Shown one piece after another: positions 1 to 14,400 of a stretch of 64,000 bases of DNA. The DNA is from Anaeramoeba flamelloides (taxonomy: Eukaryota > Metamonada > Anaeramoebidae), in assembly GCA_027625915.1 (NCBI GenBank), contig JANTQA010000060.1, forward strand, positions 6,386,001 through 6,450,000. Direction: 5' to 3'. The notes below the pieces were generated by a model. It saw nothing but the letters and a program-made list of their open reading frames with translations, did no database searches and was not told the DNA's origin. The translations under genes and the position numbers were made by a program. Each line of letters opens with the position of its first letter. Positions within the stretch are counted from its first letter, which is position 1.

Positions 1-626
1 TAAAAAACAAACTTAGTTGTAAATTGGAGAAAAGAAATTACACTCAATAACAAAGGTAAAACGAAAATACGCCCAGTAACTGTTACAAGTCATTTTTAGT
101 TCAATTTAAAGTTTAAGGGTTTTGGCTTGTGTTCTTGGATCATATTGGTAGAGATTTTCCAGATCGGATTAGCTTTGGGTTTAATCGTTTGTGTTTAGGA
201 TATTTTGTTAATATATGGGATTTGGGCTGTATTCAGTGTTTGGTATTATGGTCTCAAAAGGGGTAAAGGTTTTTATTTTGTTTTGCTCAAAATGTATTAT
301 ACAAAATTTCAATGTATGGTTTTTGATTGTTTGAACCAAAAAGATAGATACGCAAATGTACAACAACAACAATTTGTTATAAAGATAACATCAGAAGCTC
401 AAAAAAAACCTCAAGTTTTTTCTTTCGACAAATTTTTATGTTGAAAAACACAAAGAAAAAAGATAGATAAGCTATTCTGAATCTCAAAAAAGTTCTCAAA
501 TCTTCAATTCATTCTTTATTATCGAAGAACCTTCAAAAATATATTTATGGTGATTTTGGATTCTTTTGAAGATTGTTGGAAAAAACTTTTTAACAACTTG
601 GCTTTTGGAATAAATTTCAATTATAG
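1..626. other. Spacer upstream of ARF1, no confident gene
   Basis: No protein is recognised here. There is a frame at 205-444 without a convincing ATG, and its hydrophobic, Lys/Gln-rich translation resembles no family I know. Several short frames bounded by TAG-like acceptors could be exons of a gene cut by the window edge, but open frames of about 40 codons are expected by chance in such AT-rich DNA. GC is slightly higher at 120-270 than in other spacers. Confidence 0.3.
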
Positions 627-747
627 TTGGACAATTAACCAATGGAAATGAAGGATTATCTGTAAATAAAAGTTTTCACTTTCTGATGACATTTAAATAT
701 TCACGAATTGTTCAAGATTTTTTGAAATGGTCTTATGATGGCGTTGG

Positions 748-892
748 GTAAGTGTTAATTCGAAACTTAAAATCAAAGAAACGTGTAATCTTGAATAAAA
801 TATTTTTCTTTGAAACGTGGTTGAACTTTTCATTTTTAAAAAAATAATTCCAATATTCCATTCATTTTTTATTTTTTATAAATATAATTCAG
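748..892 (+). other. Candidate 5'-leader intron of ARF1
   Basis: A strong donor (GTAAGTG at 748) and an acceptor (TATAATTCAG ending at 892) bracket 145 bases just upstream of the ARF1 ATG at 912. The size matches the short introns in this window (109-178 bases). The segment 627-747, which follows an ATTATAG acceptor, is open in one frame; if spliced, that frame would end at a TAA at 898-900, before the ARF1 start. The simplest reading is a spliced non-coding leader, inferred from splice signals only. Confidence 0.3.
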
Positions 893-899
893 AAACTAA

Positions 900-1451
<552 letters not shown>

Positions 1452-1993
1452 ATGAAATGGATTTAATACAGACAAAGCCTTATACTAAATGGATTCCTTT
1501 TCAGGAATTCTTTCCTTTTGAATGGTTGAAAATCTTTCGGGGATTTGTTTTTCTGATTATTGAAGTGAAATTCTTTTTTTTGACTTTTTTTTGGCTTATT
1601 TGTTCATTAACCAAAACTTAATTGAACAAATTTGTCTTTTACATGTGATTTTATGCTCATAAAAATAAAAAGATATTCTTTTTGAATACTGATAAATTCC
1701 AAAAAAGGTATTCAATTTTTTTAGTTCAATTTCCTTTTTTTAAATATAATAACAAAGTTTTGAAACAAAGAATTTTGTTTGTTTAAATCCAAACAAACAT
1801 TGAAAAAAAGATGAGTTTTCCAGAGCTTCTTTGATCAGAACTGTTTTTGGATTGAAATAGAAATTTTATCAAAAGAAAATTGAAAGAAAAATATTTTGAT
1901 ATTTTTAGGATTTTATCAGTAGTAACATAATTTTGATCCCAACTTTACTTTTAATTTTAAATATTTTTTAATGTAACCAATTTGCTTTTACAC

Positions 1994-2453
1994 TTGAGAG
2001 AAAAATGTTGGACAGAGAAAAATAGTTGGACAGCACTTTTAATTTTGAACATTACTGAAAATGATTTTTAATTTCTTTCTTTTGTGAAATAACTAAAGAA
2101 ATTAAGAACAATAATCTACTTATTAGAAATACGGATTAATGAAATTCTAGTCTTTCAAAACCTTATCTCTTATAATCTAAAGCAAGTTTAAAAATTACCA
2201 TTTTCAGAATTAATAGTAAACTTTACTACAAATTGAATTTTTGTTAAAAATAGCATGATCTACTTTAGTTATCAACCATTCAAATGATAATTCTCAATAC
2301 AAGAACAACAGATTAAGGAACTTGCAACACACTTAAACCTGGGTTTATATGAAATTCACCTAGTTACTAATAGGATTTGATTTTCAATTTTACTAATGTT
2401 CCCAATTAAAAATGGTGTCCAACATTTTTCTGTTTCCAACATTTTTCTCTCAA
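1994..2453. repeat. Foldback element, family L
   Basis: The two ends are inverted copies of about 58 bases with a few mismatches. The left end starts TTGAGAGAAAAATGTTGGAC and the right end reads the same on the opposite strand. Each arm contains the GTTGGA motif twice, giving an internal short repeat. The 340-base middle has no coding frame. It looks like a non-autonomous DNA transposon. Only one copy was seen in the window. Confidence 0.55.
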
Positions 2454-4149
2454 CAGTTAGCTGTGGTCAGAATGATTTTTGAAATAACCCTTTTTTAACT
2501 TTGGAGAGACTATTTTAATTTGAGAAAAGTATCAGTTAATGTTATTAAGGACAAAAAGAAGACTCGAATTAATACCCAGGCCCAAAATTAATGATTATTT
2601 ACATTTTTGTATGATTTGTTCCATTGTACAATGGAAACTACGGTTAATTATACCATATTAAAATCAAAATTTTCACTCAGCTAACCAAAAAACAACATTC
2701 CAAGAATTAAATTAAAATCATTAAAGTTCCTAATTCTAGAATGGTGAATTAATAATTTAAGCTGGTTTTAAGAATAAAAAATTTGAAATGTTACTTTGAT
2801 TTAAAAATCGTTTTTTTTGGAAAGCTGAATGAAAATTTTATTCTATTTCTTTTGCAAGAAATAGTACTCAAGGATACTTTGATTTTTATATTCTGCAGTG
2901 TTGAAATATGTTACAATACAGAGGAAATTTTTTTTAACAGTTACCTTATTCAAGGCTATATAAAATATTACTATTTATGAGTTTTCTTATGGTTTCTAAA
3001 TAAAAACCTAATAAATCCCAAACAATAGAAATTTTTGGATAAAATGAGTCAAAACTAAAAATCAATTTTTTTTTTTTGATTTTGCTTCTAGTTATCTCAA
3101 GTTTATTTTCAAGGTTAGTTTTACCCCCATCTTAAACGAATCTACTTTGATAGAAAGCCGTGCCACCCATATATAACCAACCTTTGGGCGTTAAAGCAAT
3201 TAAAGGTTAGAATGTTTTATTGGTTTGTCAAAAATAGCCACTCTAAAATAATAATTTAGGATAAAAAAAATCTAAAATTCAAAATTTTTACAACGTCTCT
3301 TAACTCTACCAAATTTAAATCCAATAAATATGTAACTATCCATTAAAGAAACATCCCCAGTTAATTGAATTCAGAAGGTCTTTAAGAATATATATACCTA
3401 ATTAAATTTGACAACACCTTACAAAAACCATCATTTCAGCTGGTTTAGTCTCTTATGTTCTTTTTTCCAAAAGTTCAAATAAAATTTTTTGAAATTATTT
3501 TTTATTTTTTTTTTTATTCTACTTAAAAAAACGACTTTCTATTTCCTTAAAAATATACCGAAGAAGATATTTATATCAATTTGTTTTTTATTTATATTAT
3601 TTATTAGTAATTTTGTACCACCCATATTTACTCCATAAATGGGGAAAAAAAATCAGTTCATCCCAATTTATAAAATTTAATTTGTTAAAAAAAATTATAT
3701 TGTTTCTCAATTGGATTAAAATCCAAATTCAAAAAATAATTACTTTATATTTATTTTATCATTCCTGAAGAGGCAATTTTTTCCAATTCAAAACCAATTG
3801 TCTTATTTTAGGTTCACAATCTATTTCTTTGAATGCCTGATTATTTGTGGTTATTTTATTACAATCGAAATTCAACGGAGTAAGGATTTTATAATACCCT
3901 TGAAAAGAAAAAAAAAATATTCAAAAAATGAAAAAATGAAAAAAAAACCTTCAATATCTCAAAATAAAATCCAAAACTGCCACGAAAAAGCTGGAAGAGT
4001 TGTTTTTAAAATAATTACAAACAATAAATCAAATTAGTATATGGGTGTATCATTTTATATCGTTTCAATAAATTTCTTCACTGCAAATTGTTGATTTTTG
4101 GAGGCCAATTGTACATCAGATTGTTCTTTTTTAGTTAGTATTCGGTACA

Positions 4150-4350
4150 TACAGTCAGTTTCACTTTTAATACACAAACTTTCAACGAAATTTAAGGCAC
4201 AAAAAAACCTCAAATTAAGGCACAAAATTTGGAATTTTTTTTTTTTAGAATTTATTTTTACTAAAATTTGAATTTTGTGCCTTAATCTGAGATTTTTTTG
4301 TAGCTTAAATTTAGTTGAAAGTTTGTACCTTAAAATTGAAACTGACTTTA
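4150..4350. mobile_element. TA-flanked MITE, family B, copy 1
   Basis: This 200-base palindromic element starts CAGTCAGTTTCACTTTTAA after a TA and ends with the inverse before another TA. Each arm holds spaced repeats of a GGCACAAA-like unit, so a transcript would fold into a long hairpin. Five copies occur in the window (others at 38493, 50452, 51021, 51334). TA flanks and CAGT ends suggest mobilisation by a Tc1/mariner-type transposase, which is inference. Confidence 0.75.
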
Positions 4351-4698
4351 TAAAAATAATAAAAATGAGTCATCACTATTTCAAAAAATTATTTTTCACC
4401 TTAAAGATCTGGAAATTAGTTAAAAATCTAAAAATTACATTTCAAATCCATAGAAATTGGAAAATTAATATTGAATTCTAATACTGTCTCATAAAAATTT
4501 TAAGATATTAAAACCATCTATCAAATAAATTGAAACAATATTCCTTTTCAAAATCTTTTATGAAATATTAAAGTTTTCTTAGAAATATTCATAATTACCT
4601 ATTTTTTTCTTGTGAAAATTCATTTTTCATCATTCTCATTTTTTTGAATTAATGAATTTATTAAGGTTTCATCTTGCAATAGATTGTACAAAAAGACC

Positions 4699-4731
<33 letters not shown>

Positions 4732-6253
4732 GGATATATTATTTAAATAACCATATGACAATTTCTAAATTAGAAATACAAATAAACCGATTTAGATTTT
4801 AATTTAAATATTACAATAATTAGAGATAATAACTCCAAAATTAAAGGTTGTGTGATCTATTGAAATGACTTTTTTTTTATTAAATATATCTTCTATCCTA
4901 TAAATTTAATAAAAAATCTTGAATCGAACTTAAAATAAAAATAAAAATATTATATATTTTGAAAGAAAAACAAATTATTTGTTTTATAAAAAAGAGTAAT
5001 TGATTACCAATTATTGAAAAAAAAATAATAAGAATCTTCTAAAATTATTTTGTTTTTTGTAAAAAAAATATATATATTTATAAAAAATATCGTTCTATAT
5101 ATTGGATGAAAAAAACAATACCCAATAAAAAGAATTTTTAATTTAAATAAGAAAAATATTCCAAATTACCCCTTTTAAAATTAAATACAAAATTATTTTA
5201 AATTTTAATAGGGTGACACACAAATACCCAAATTCTAATTATGGAATAAAGTAATGGAATATTAAAAACTGTAAATAATTCTGTTTAATTTTAGAGACGA
5301 ATGTCTCAGTTATATATTTGTATAAAAATTAATAGATTTAACTTTGAAATGATAATTGCATTAATACAATATAATGCAAAAAAATGAAAAAAAAAAAAAC
5401 CACTATTAATATTATTGAACAGTAAATTTATGAATTTTTACAAAAAATCATAATTAAAAATTATAATTTTGGTGCTTTTTTTATATTACTTTATTGAATT
5501 CTAAAAATATTATCCCAAAATAATAGTATTCCAATTTTTACTGATTAATATTTAAAACTTCAAAAAGTAGCTATTTTTTCAATTCTTTAAATTCAAAATT
5601 AATAATAATTATTAATATAAAATCAGAAAGATTGATGGCATTAGTCCCCAATTAATCAACAATTGTATTTTCAATTAATTTAAATATGAGAAAATAATTT
5701 CAAAAAATATTCTGACTTTAAGAATGATTTGATATTATTAAATAATTGAATCTGTTAATCAACTTTTATATATTTCAAGACAAATTTTTAAAACATATTT
5801 ATCAACTTTGAAGCCTGAATATTGGTAATTAAACCTTGAAATTTGTTACAAAATACTAATTTTTTTCAACTATTTTTTGCGGTTTTTTACACATACAAGT
5901 TGTTCATTTTTATTTGTTAGTTTCAACTTCTTCTAAGATTTTAAAGATCGAATTTTTAGAGACATTTGAACCAAGGAGAACTAAACCGATTAGAATTTAA
6001 TCTCAACTTACTTTTATTTTCAATTTGCACATAGTAGATGCTAATCCCTTAAAAGAAAAATTGTGTTATCACAAGTTTTATAGTAAAAAACTATTCATTT
6101 TATATCCTCTAACAAGTATAATATTAACAAACAGTTTGATACATAATTGTATAAAAAGCAAAACACAAACCCTAATTTAATACAAGAATCTAAAAAACTT
6201 GTTTCATTTTTTATAAATCATTTTTGGTTTTCACAAAAAAAAAAAAATTAAAA

Positions 6254-8807
6254 ATGCTCAAGTCAAAAAATGTTAATTCGTTGCTGCTATCAGGAAAAAA
6301 AAACAAAATGTTTTTATTTGAAGACATTGACTGGTCAAAAGATTTAGATAAAAAGCTCTTACTTGACGATTTGATTGGTGACATTGTAAACAATGACAAA
6401 GAAGTTAAAGATAAGGGTAAAGCTACCATCTTTTTCTTTTTCTTTTCTTTTTTTGTTTTATCCAAAATTATCCTTTTTGAAACAAAACAAATAGACAAAA
6501 ACCTTCCGTAATAACTCAAATTAATAAACAAATAAAAAACAAAACAAAAAAAAATAAACAAAAAAAAATCAAAAAAAAAAAAAAAAAAAAAAAGATCAAT
6601 TATCTTATTTCACAACCCATGAGTATTTCAAAAAAAACCAAGATGGTAAAGGTAGATTAAAAGATCTTAGTACTGACATTTTATTTCAGATCATTAATTT
6701 AACGAAGGACGTGGAGGAAACCGAGGAGATCCACAAAGATAATGTGGAGGAATTTAAGGATCGGTTTGATACTGTGATTAAAAAGTATTCAAAATTCGAG
6801 GATCGCATTAGCAACATTGGTGCCACGACGACAAAGATCGGGAGGCAATTAGAAAACATTCACAAATTAAAATTAAGGTCTACGAGCGCGATTGAGCTAA
6901 TCAAATACTTTTTACACTTTCGCGAGAAGCAAAAAAAGCCCTCTACGCCGCTGTTTGTGAGCGATCGGCATCTCGTTGAAAGGGCGAACGTCCTAATTAA
7001 ATTAAACAACATTGCCAAGGAATTGAAAGGAGAAAAAAACATTATTGCGACAAAGAGCATCCAGAAGAGCATAAGCGAGCTGCAAAAGACCATGCTCAGC
7101 GCCTTTGAGGACGCCTCCTTTTCGCAGGACCATGAGGAGATGAAGAAATATTTAGAAATACTGTTATTGTTCAACGATGGCGGGAAGTGTATCAAAACAT
7201 TTATTCGATCAAGAAAAACTCTCTTTAAGGAAATCAAGACGGATCAAGCAAACGAATCGAATTTTAAAGGCAAAAACAAAAAAAAAAAAAAAACAATAAA
7301 AAAGATTTTGAATCCAAATGAAAGTAGCAGCCGAACACTTTTAAACGAGCAAAAGGGGAACGAAGATTTTAAATTAAACTTTCGCTCTACTCAATTGGAT
7401 AACTTTTTAATTCAACTGATCGAAAAGATTAAAGAGGACTATGAATTAGTGAATAAGGTTTTTTCAAACCCGGTCCGTGTGATGTCGATGCTGATTGAAA
7501 TGTCGTTTGAATTTATCAAGGTCAATGTCAATGAGTCATTAAAGCAACAGAAATTAAATGAAAAACGAAAGCCCATTTCGATAAATAAAAATGGCAAAAA
7601 CCAAACAAACAGAACGCAAAGCCTGGAAGAAATCTATTTAAAAACCCTCTACGAATCGTATTTATCTGTATTAAAGTTTGAAAAGACATTAAATTATTTA
7701 AAACTGGGAGAACTAAATATATACGAGCTCATTGAAAAGATTTTTAAGTCGTATAAAAGCGATTATTTGAAAACCGAGAAGGACACGCTAAACACGCGCT
7801 TTAGTGAAATGCTGCCAAAAAAGTTCTATCTTTATCTCGATTATAAGAAAACCAATTTTAAAAAATTCCAAAAGGATCCCAATTTCCAAAAAATTGAATA
7901 CCCAACACTGGACACCTCTTTACAATTCATTTACATTACAGAATCGGCCATTGAAAGGGCCATCTTGTTATCCACGAAGGAAAATTTGGGCGACAACATT
8001 AGAAACATAGCGGAGTGCTTGAATACCTTTCTGGGCGAGTCATATTTGATGTACTTTATTGATGTTGTATTCCAAAAAATTAAAGTGCAAAAAAAAATAT
8101 ACAAAAGAGCGAAAAAAAAGGAGCCAACATTTGAATTTTTGACAATAATCCAAAAAACAAACCACATCATTCTCAAATTTGAAGAATTTTTTTTAGTCAC
8201 GGTGCTTCCAATCCTAACAGAATTTACCAATTCCTTTTCGACAATAAAGCATAAAAAGAGGGAATTATTAACCAGCATCGAAAACAAACTAAGTCTCGGG
8301 CTACAAAATTTGCTCGAAAATTCAGTAAAATATTTCCAATACTTGTTAAAAAACCAAAAGAAAATCGATTTTGAACCAAAAAAAAAGGATAACAATATCA
8401 TTAACATCACAGCAGCCTGTAAAAAGGCAGTTGAGTTCTTAATCAAAGTAACCAAGAATATTATCAAAACCGTGGATGGCCAAAATTTGAAAATTTTTTT
8501 TTCCGTATTTGGCAACCAAATCGCAGACATTTTATTAAACCATTATGCTAAATTTAAATTCAACTCATCGGGCGCATTGCAACTTTTACAAGACCTTTCC
8601 GCCTTTATCAAAATTACCAGAAAATTCAAAATTCCGCAGGTTGACGAAAAATTCGTCACACTAAGGGAAATTTCAAATATCTTCCTCGTTCCACCTAAAA
8701 ATTTAAATAATTTAAAACAACAAAGTAGATTGAATGAATTAGAATTTAAAAGATTTATCAAATGTAGATCAGATTATAAATCAAAAATGATTGGTGAAAA
8801 AATTTAA
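6254..8807 (+). CDS. SEC10: Exocyst complex subunit Sec10 (EXOC5)
   Basis: Two exons, 6254-6416 and 6595-8807, join in phase 1 to give 791 residues, comparable with yeast (871) and animal (about 708) Sec10. The intron (6417-6594) begins GTAAAG and ends in a long A-run plus AG; a TAA at 6555 in the exon 2 frame limits where exon 2 can start. Family features are clear. The N-terminal part has RISNIGATTTKIGRQLENIH followed by the R..AI.LI.YF..F pattern, then the ANVLIKLNNIAKEL helix. The C-terminus has TVDGQNL, SSGALQLLQDLSAF, KFKIPQVDEKF and a final RSDYKSK. Sec10 bridges exocyst subunits that tether secretory vesicles to the plasma membrane. Lys/Asn-rich inserts near residues 270-290 and 370-390 are lineage-specific. 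The start at 6254 is the only ATG giving a sensible acidic N-terminus (FLFEDIDW). Confidence 0.9.
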
Positions 8808-11495
8808 TTTTTTTTATTGTTTTTTATTATTTATAATTATTAATATATTATACTTCTTTTTCTTTATTTAATTTTTTTCTTTATTTAATTTGTCTTTTTT
8901 AGTCTTTGTCTTTTTTTACTTTGTTTTTCGTCTTCTTTTTCAGGCTTTTTTTTTTTTAATTTTTTTTTTTTACATTTGAATTTAATTTTAATTTTTTATT
9001 TTTTTTGAAAAAAAAAATTAATCTATTATTTAAATATTATTTTATTTTTACAGAAATTTTAACTTTTAATATAAAATACTTGAGAAATTCTTTGGAAACG
9101 GTTTTTGCCAATTTATAGCGAATTTTTAGCTTTGAATTTTTATAATCCAACTTGATCCAAAAATTATAATTTTTAATACTAAGCTATTTCCAAGAAAGTG
9201 GGGCAAATTTATTTTAAAATATATCTTTTAAACTCAATCTTCAAAAAAGTATTTAAATACCAAACATCTTTAACTATCATTTATTGATTCTATATAATAA
9301 TTTAATTTATTCCTGAGTATTATATTACATTTATAAAATCTTTTAAATTTTCTGATCTCAATTTTATCTGATGTTTTTTAGTTGAGAAAATTGGTGATTA
9401 TTATTTTCTTTTTGATCGAAAAACTCGTTATCATAACTTGTTTAACCCCAAAGAATTTTCAAATAGAAATAAAAGCCTATAAATACATTTTATTGTTTAA
9501 AAAATCAAATTTAACCTTTGCATATTTTCAGTTTTTTATTGAAATTTGTCGTACATCGTTTTCACCAAAAGTTGCTATTTTTTTTTTTCATTTTTTTGAA
9601 ATACTTCAAAATATATATTTTGAAATAAATACCCTAAGTCATTGATTCAATTGGTATTAATATTAAACTTAATTTGGTATTGTCAATTAACAAATACCTC
9701 TACTAACAAAGATTGTTTTTTTATGAAAAGTAAAAAAAAATGTCACACTTTTTTGGAAATACCTTATTGCTAAAAAATCTGTGATGACAACAAAATAAAA
9801 CTAACTTGGAAATTTCCTAATAAAGAAAATTTAAAAATAATTTGTTAGTAATTTTTTAATAGCGACCAAAAAGATGGATAAAAAAATAATAAAATGATAG
9901 AAAACAATTTCCTAGTTATTTCATAATCTAGTAAACAAGAAGGAAATACTATTTTATTTTTTTACTTGCTTAAGGTTAATGTCATTCAGGACATTGTTGA
10001 TGTATTTTTTTTCAAAATTAAATTTTAGATATAATATTCAAATATCAGTACCGATCAACGTATAACCTCACATAAGCATGTTCGTGAATCAGAACAATGA
10101 TGAAAAAGTCCAAATCAAAAATGTTTTTTACCTATTTGAGTTTTGAATTAAATTGTTTTTTTCAGAAAATGAACAAGATCATCGAATAGTAATATTTTAC
10201 TAATGAACTATTTCGAGAGATTTGTGCAATTGGAATGAATAGAATATAACTCTAATAGCAAAATTCTTTCATTTTAGATTTTTCAGTTTTATATATTAAT
10301 CCCTTAAACAATAAAAAAATGAAATATTTTTTGGAAATAGTTAAATATTAAGTAGGATTGTTAAGAAAATAAAGAATAATCATTAAAATTACATTTAAAT
10401 TTATCGGTATTCACATTTAAAAAATAATCCGATGATTAGATTTGATTCTCACCAAGGAAAAAATAAATTAGATCAAACCAAGAGAAATGATATTTCTTAA
10501 CATTCTTATAAATAGAGAATAACGAACAAACTATCACCGTGTTTTGTCAATAAACTGTTCCTAGGATTGTTTAGAATAATTAGGGCCATCACTACTTTTA
10601 AAGGACGATCTTTGAATGAGAACAAAAAACAAATGCTATTATCTGAAATCAACTAAAACTTCGACAAATTTTGTGGATACCTCTGTTAGCGTTTATTGTG
10701 TTGTACTGAATGAGATATTAACCAAAAAAAGTTTTATACTGATAAATTCTAATAAATTTCAAAAAAATTTGAGTTCAACACCCGTTTTGAATATTATAAA
10801 TCTTAGTACTGTTTCGTATCAAACAGTACACCACAAAAAATATTTTAAAGAACAACTAATTTTACAGAGTTTCTTAACACTAGACTTCATAAAATACTTT
10901 TTTCAAAGCTTGATCAGAAAAATTTCAAAAAGGAAGATCAAGTAAAAATTTCCAAACATTTATAGCAATTTATCAGTATTTGGTGTTTTGATTACTGTTG
11001 TTTCTTTTTCTTTTCCTGTTTCTGTTTATATTTCGTTTTTTTTGGAGTTCCAGAGTCTTCTTTTTTTAAATTTTTTTCTTGACACCAAATTGACTCAACC
11101 GAGTTAAATTCAAAATTAAAATTTTTGAAAAAAATGAAAGATGAAATCAGTAAACATTAGAAAAATCTTTGGTCTTTAATCCTTGAAAAGCTTTGGAAAG
11201 TGTTGCCAAAAGCTAGACAAATTGACTAGACGTGCTTAAAAGTCTTGTAAATGGTCTGAAATTATTCAGAATAACTCAAAGATTTGAAAAAGTGATGAGA
11301 TTATGGGTATCCTTCTCAATTTTACCAAATTTTTGTTTTGATACAAATAATTATTATGAGAAATTTCAAACACTATCTAACATATAATTTTATAAAGAAC
11401 AGTCATTCGTTAACAATTTAATGTTCTCAAAATCTTTATTATAACAAAATGTTAATTTTCGAATTAATCATTTTTTCTCTTTTAATTTTTATTCG
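8808..11495. other. AT-rich spacer between SEC10 and RAB24
   Basis: The stretch begins with T-rich sequence just past the SEC10 stop, a likely 3' processing region. Frames at 9382-9645 and 10616-10945 have no recognisable protein content and biased Phe/Lys/Ile composition. No repeat family listed elsewhere in the window was recognised here. Confidence 0.4.
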
Positions 11496-14400
11496 ATGAG
11501 TAACTTAAAAAAAAATGACAAGGTTGATGCTAAAATAGTCTTTTTAGGTGACACCTTTGTAGGAAAAACCTGTCTAGTAGAGAGGTTTATCCACAACAAT
11601 TTCAATGATCAACAAAAAAATGTAAAACATTCTTTTTTTTTTTGATTCAAACCTAATTTTTTAAAAATAGCAAACTTTTGTAAATCAAAAACCAAAATGC
11701 TAACCTTCTGAATTTATTTTACCTCTGTTTATACTTGGCAACCCCTTTCGTTTTCCATAAAGACCATTGGTGTTTCTTTTGCAGCAAAATCAATTTTCAT
11801 GGATCAAAAAAAATTGACTCTTGGCATTTGGGTAAATTGTTTCTTTTGAGTTGTTTTCTTCTTTTTTTTTTCTTGAACATCGAAAACACCTAAAAATGAG
11901 CACACCTTTTAATTTCAAATTGAAAATAATCAAACACTAGGACACAGCTGGTCAAGAAAGATTTAATTCGATGGCAAAAATGTATTATAGAAAATCAGAA
12001 GCTGCAATTGTTTGTTATGGTTTGGTTTTGAAAAAAACAATATTTCCCAAATAATGTTTTTTCTTTTTTCTTTTTTCTTTTTTTCTTATTTTCTTTTTTT
12101 AGAACCTTTCTCGATGTCCAAGTGTTTTTTTTTGAATTTCCAAACAAAACGTAAATCTTCCAAACCCAAATACTAAAAGGATGAAACAAACTCTAATTTG
12201 TTTCGTATGGTTATTTCATCTTTCAACCTAACCATTTACAAATGATCGAGACATTCAAAGCATTTCACACCAAAATTTGTTTTGGTATGATAAATTTGAA
12301 TGAATCAGCCTCGATTAAAAATTTTCGTTTCAGTTTTCCTCTTGTTAAAAACAATTTGTTATTTTTGTTAAGAGACAAATTCTTGGGTAAGTTTCCTGTA
12401 TTTAATGGTTTGATCATTAAAGTATGTACCTTTGTTAAAAGTCGAACAAAGTTATACTCGCATTTTCAATTTTTAGTGTTTCTTCATTAGGCAATAATTC
12501 CTCTTATCTTTGAAATATTCCAAAACTAAACCAATACTTAAAGAGGTGTGTTTTTAGATTTTTGTTTATCTGAGTTTTGGATGTTCTCTTTATTGTCTCT
12601 CTTTGAAAATTTTAGTTTCTTTTGGATTTTTTTATTTGTCAAAAATTACTTTAATTTTGAACAAGTTTTTAAATAGACTGATTAAATTTAAAAATCAAAT
12701 TTTAGTTAAATAATATACAAAAAATGACTTCTACTGAAATGAAATTGACTTTGTATATAAAAAATGAATTATTTCAGATCTCTAAGAATAAAAATTGGAT
12801 TTTTTTGAGATTAATGACATGGATTATTTTTAAAAAAAACACTTTAATTCATATTTTGAAGAACTGATAGATCTGGCATTTTTATTCTTAAAATACTCAT
12901 AGTGTTTGGGATAGTAAAATCAAATATTAAAATTTTAACAAAATTGGACTCATTCTTTATAGAATTTCCAAAAAAATGGAGGTTGGCACAATAAATGTCT
13001 CAAATTTTTACTAAATTTCTCATTTGTTAAAAAATTTTTTACTGATTTTTGAAGATCAAATTTTATTGGTTTAATGAAAAGAAACTTTGTAAAATTAGTT
13101 GAACCCAAAAAATCTTTTCAAGTTTTGTTTGTTTACTATTGTAATTTGTTTTTTTTTTGAGAGTGGTTTCTAAATTTGTGGATTTTGAGAAAAGGGGCTT
13201 AAGGGATTGTATTTTTTTAAAAATAAAATGAAATCTTGTTCAGATCTTTAATAAATTTTTTTTGTAACTTTATGTTTTGGCTGAATGAAATGGATGAGTT
13301 AACCTCATCTAAACAATTTATTAACTTGAGTCTATTTTTTGAAATCTCAAAATTCACAGGTTTCCAACATAAAACGAAAAAAAGTAACCATATTATTTTT
13401 ATTAGCAATTAAGTTTATTCTTGAAAATAGGAAAACTATTTTTAGTTTTATTGTTGGAAAGAATTTCTTTCCAAAAAAGATTTTTTAATTTGTTTATTCT
13501 TTTTAATAGATTAATATTTCAATTTAAATTCAAACCTATAAAACTAATTGAGGTATAGGTGATTAAATAAAAAACTTATTTGATAAAAGCTTAACAAAAG
13601 TTTATCAATTAAATTGAGATCTATCAAAAAAAAATATTTTCTTCTTTAAAGTTTGAAAAAAGTTGTTTTCTTTTTTTTTTTTATTATTGAAGAAGTGTAA
13701 ATTACACTCTAGTTGCCCTTAGACTTAAATTCCCTTTCAGAAATTTAAGCGTAAAATCATAAATTTCATGATTATTAATTAATGAAAATAGTTTCAAACT
13801 GTCTTGATTTTAAATTAATTCTTTAAGATTTATTTTTTTTAATTTGTTATTAAATATTAATCTATCTTTTTCATAGGAAGGACAGACCCATAAAAAATGA
13901 TCAATATTTTCTATAATTTCCTTTTTTTTATATTTTAAACATAAAGTACAAACTTTTTTGAATTTTTATCGATTACATAGTAATATCTATTTAAGCAGTT
14001 CGTAAACGATTTGAATTTTAGAATTGTTGGACTTGATGGATAACTTAAATATTTTTGAGTTTTAAATAAATAATTTTGATTTTTAATTATTGTAAAATAA
14101 TTTTGAACCTTCCAACAAAAAGTTGTTTTCTTGTTTTCTTGTTTCCAAAAAATGAAAAATAATTGCCAAAAATTTTTTTAACAAATTCGAAGAATATTTT
14201 TTAACAAATTATTTAGCCTTATTCACAAGAATCTTTAGGAAAATTTAAATCATTTTTAGAATAAAAATAATTGATTTTGAATTTTGATCGAAAAAATTAC
14301 TCGATTCCCAAATATCTTCAAGTAAAAATTTCATTGAAAAAAATCGAATTTTATCTTTGATCAAAAACATAATATTCTTGGTAAAATTTTTAAATGGCTT

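Larger units (their letters stand above)
1452..6253. other. Long AT-rich spacer with two foldback elements
   Basis: About 4.8 kb separates ARF1 from SEC10. It is extremely AT-rich with many homopolymer runs, including a T-run near 4700-4723. The only organised content I see is an inverted-repeat element at 1994-2453 and a MITE at 4150-4350, listed separately. Short open frames here (for example 2783-2980 and 3798-4037) have translations dominated by Phe, Ile and Lys and look random. Confidence 0.5.

Noticed and set aside
205-444. Frame upstream of ARF1 coding 79 residues
   Set aside because: It lacks an ATG start and any family resemblance, and its length is within chance for this base composition.
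7931-8530. Long minus-strand frame opposite SEC10
   Set aside because: It is a shadow of the SEC10 coding frame; the plus strand carries the recognisable protein.
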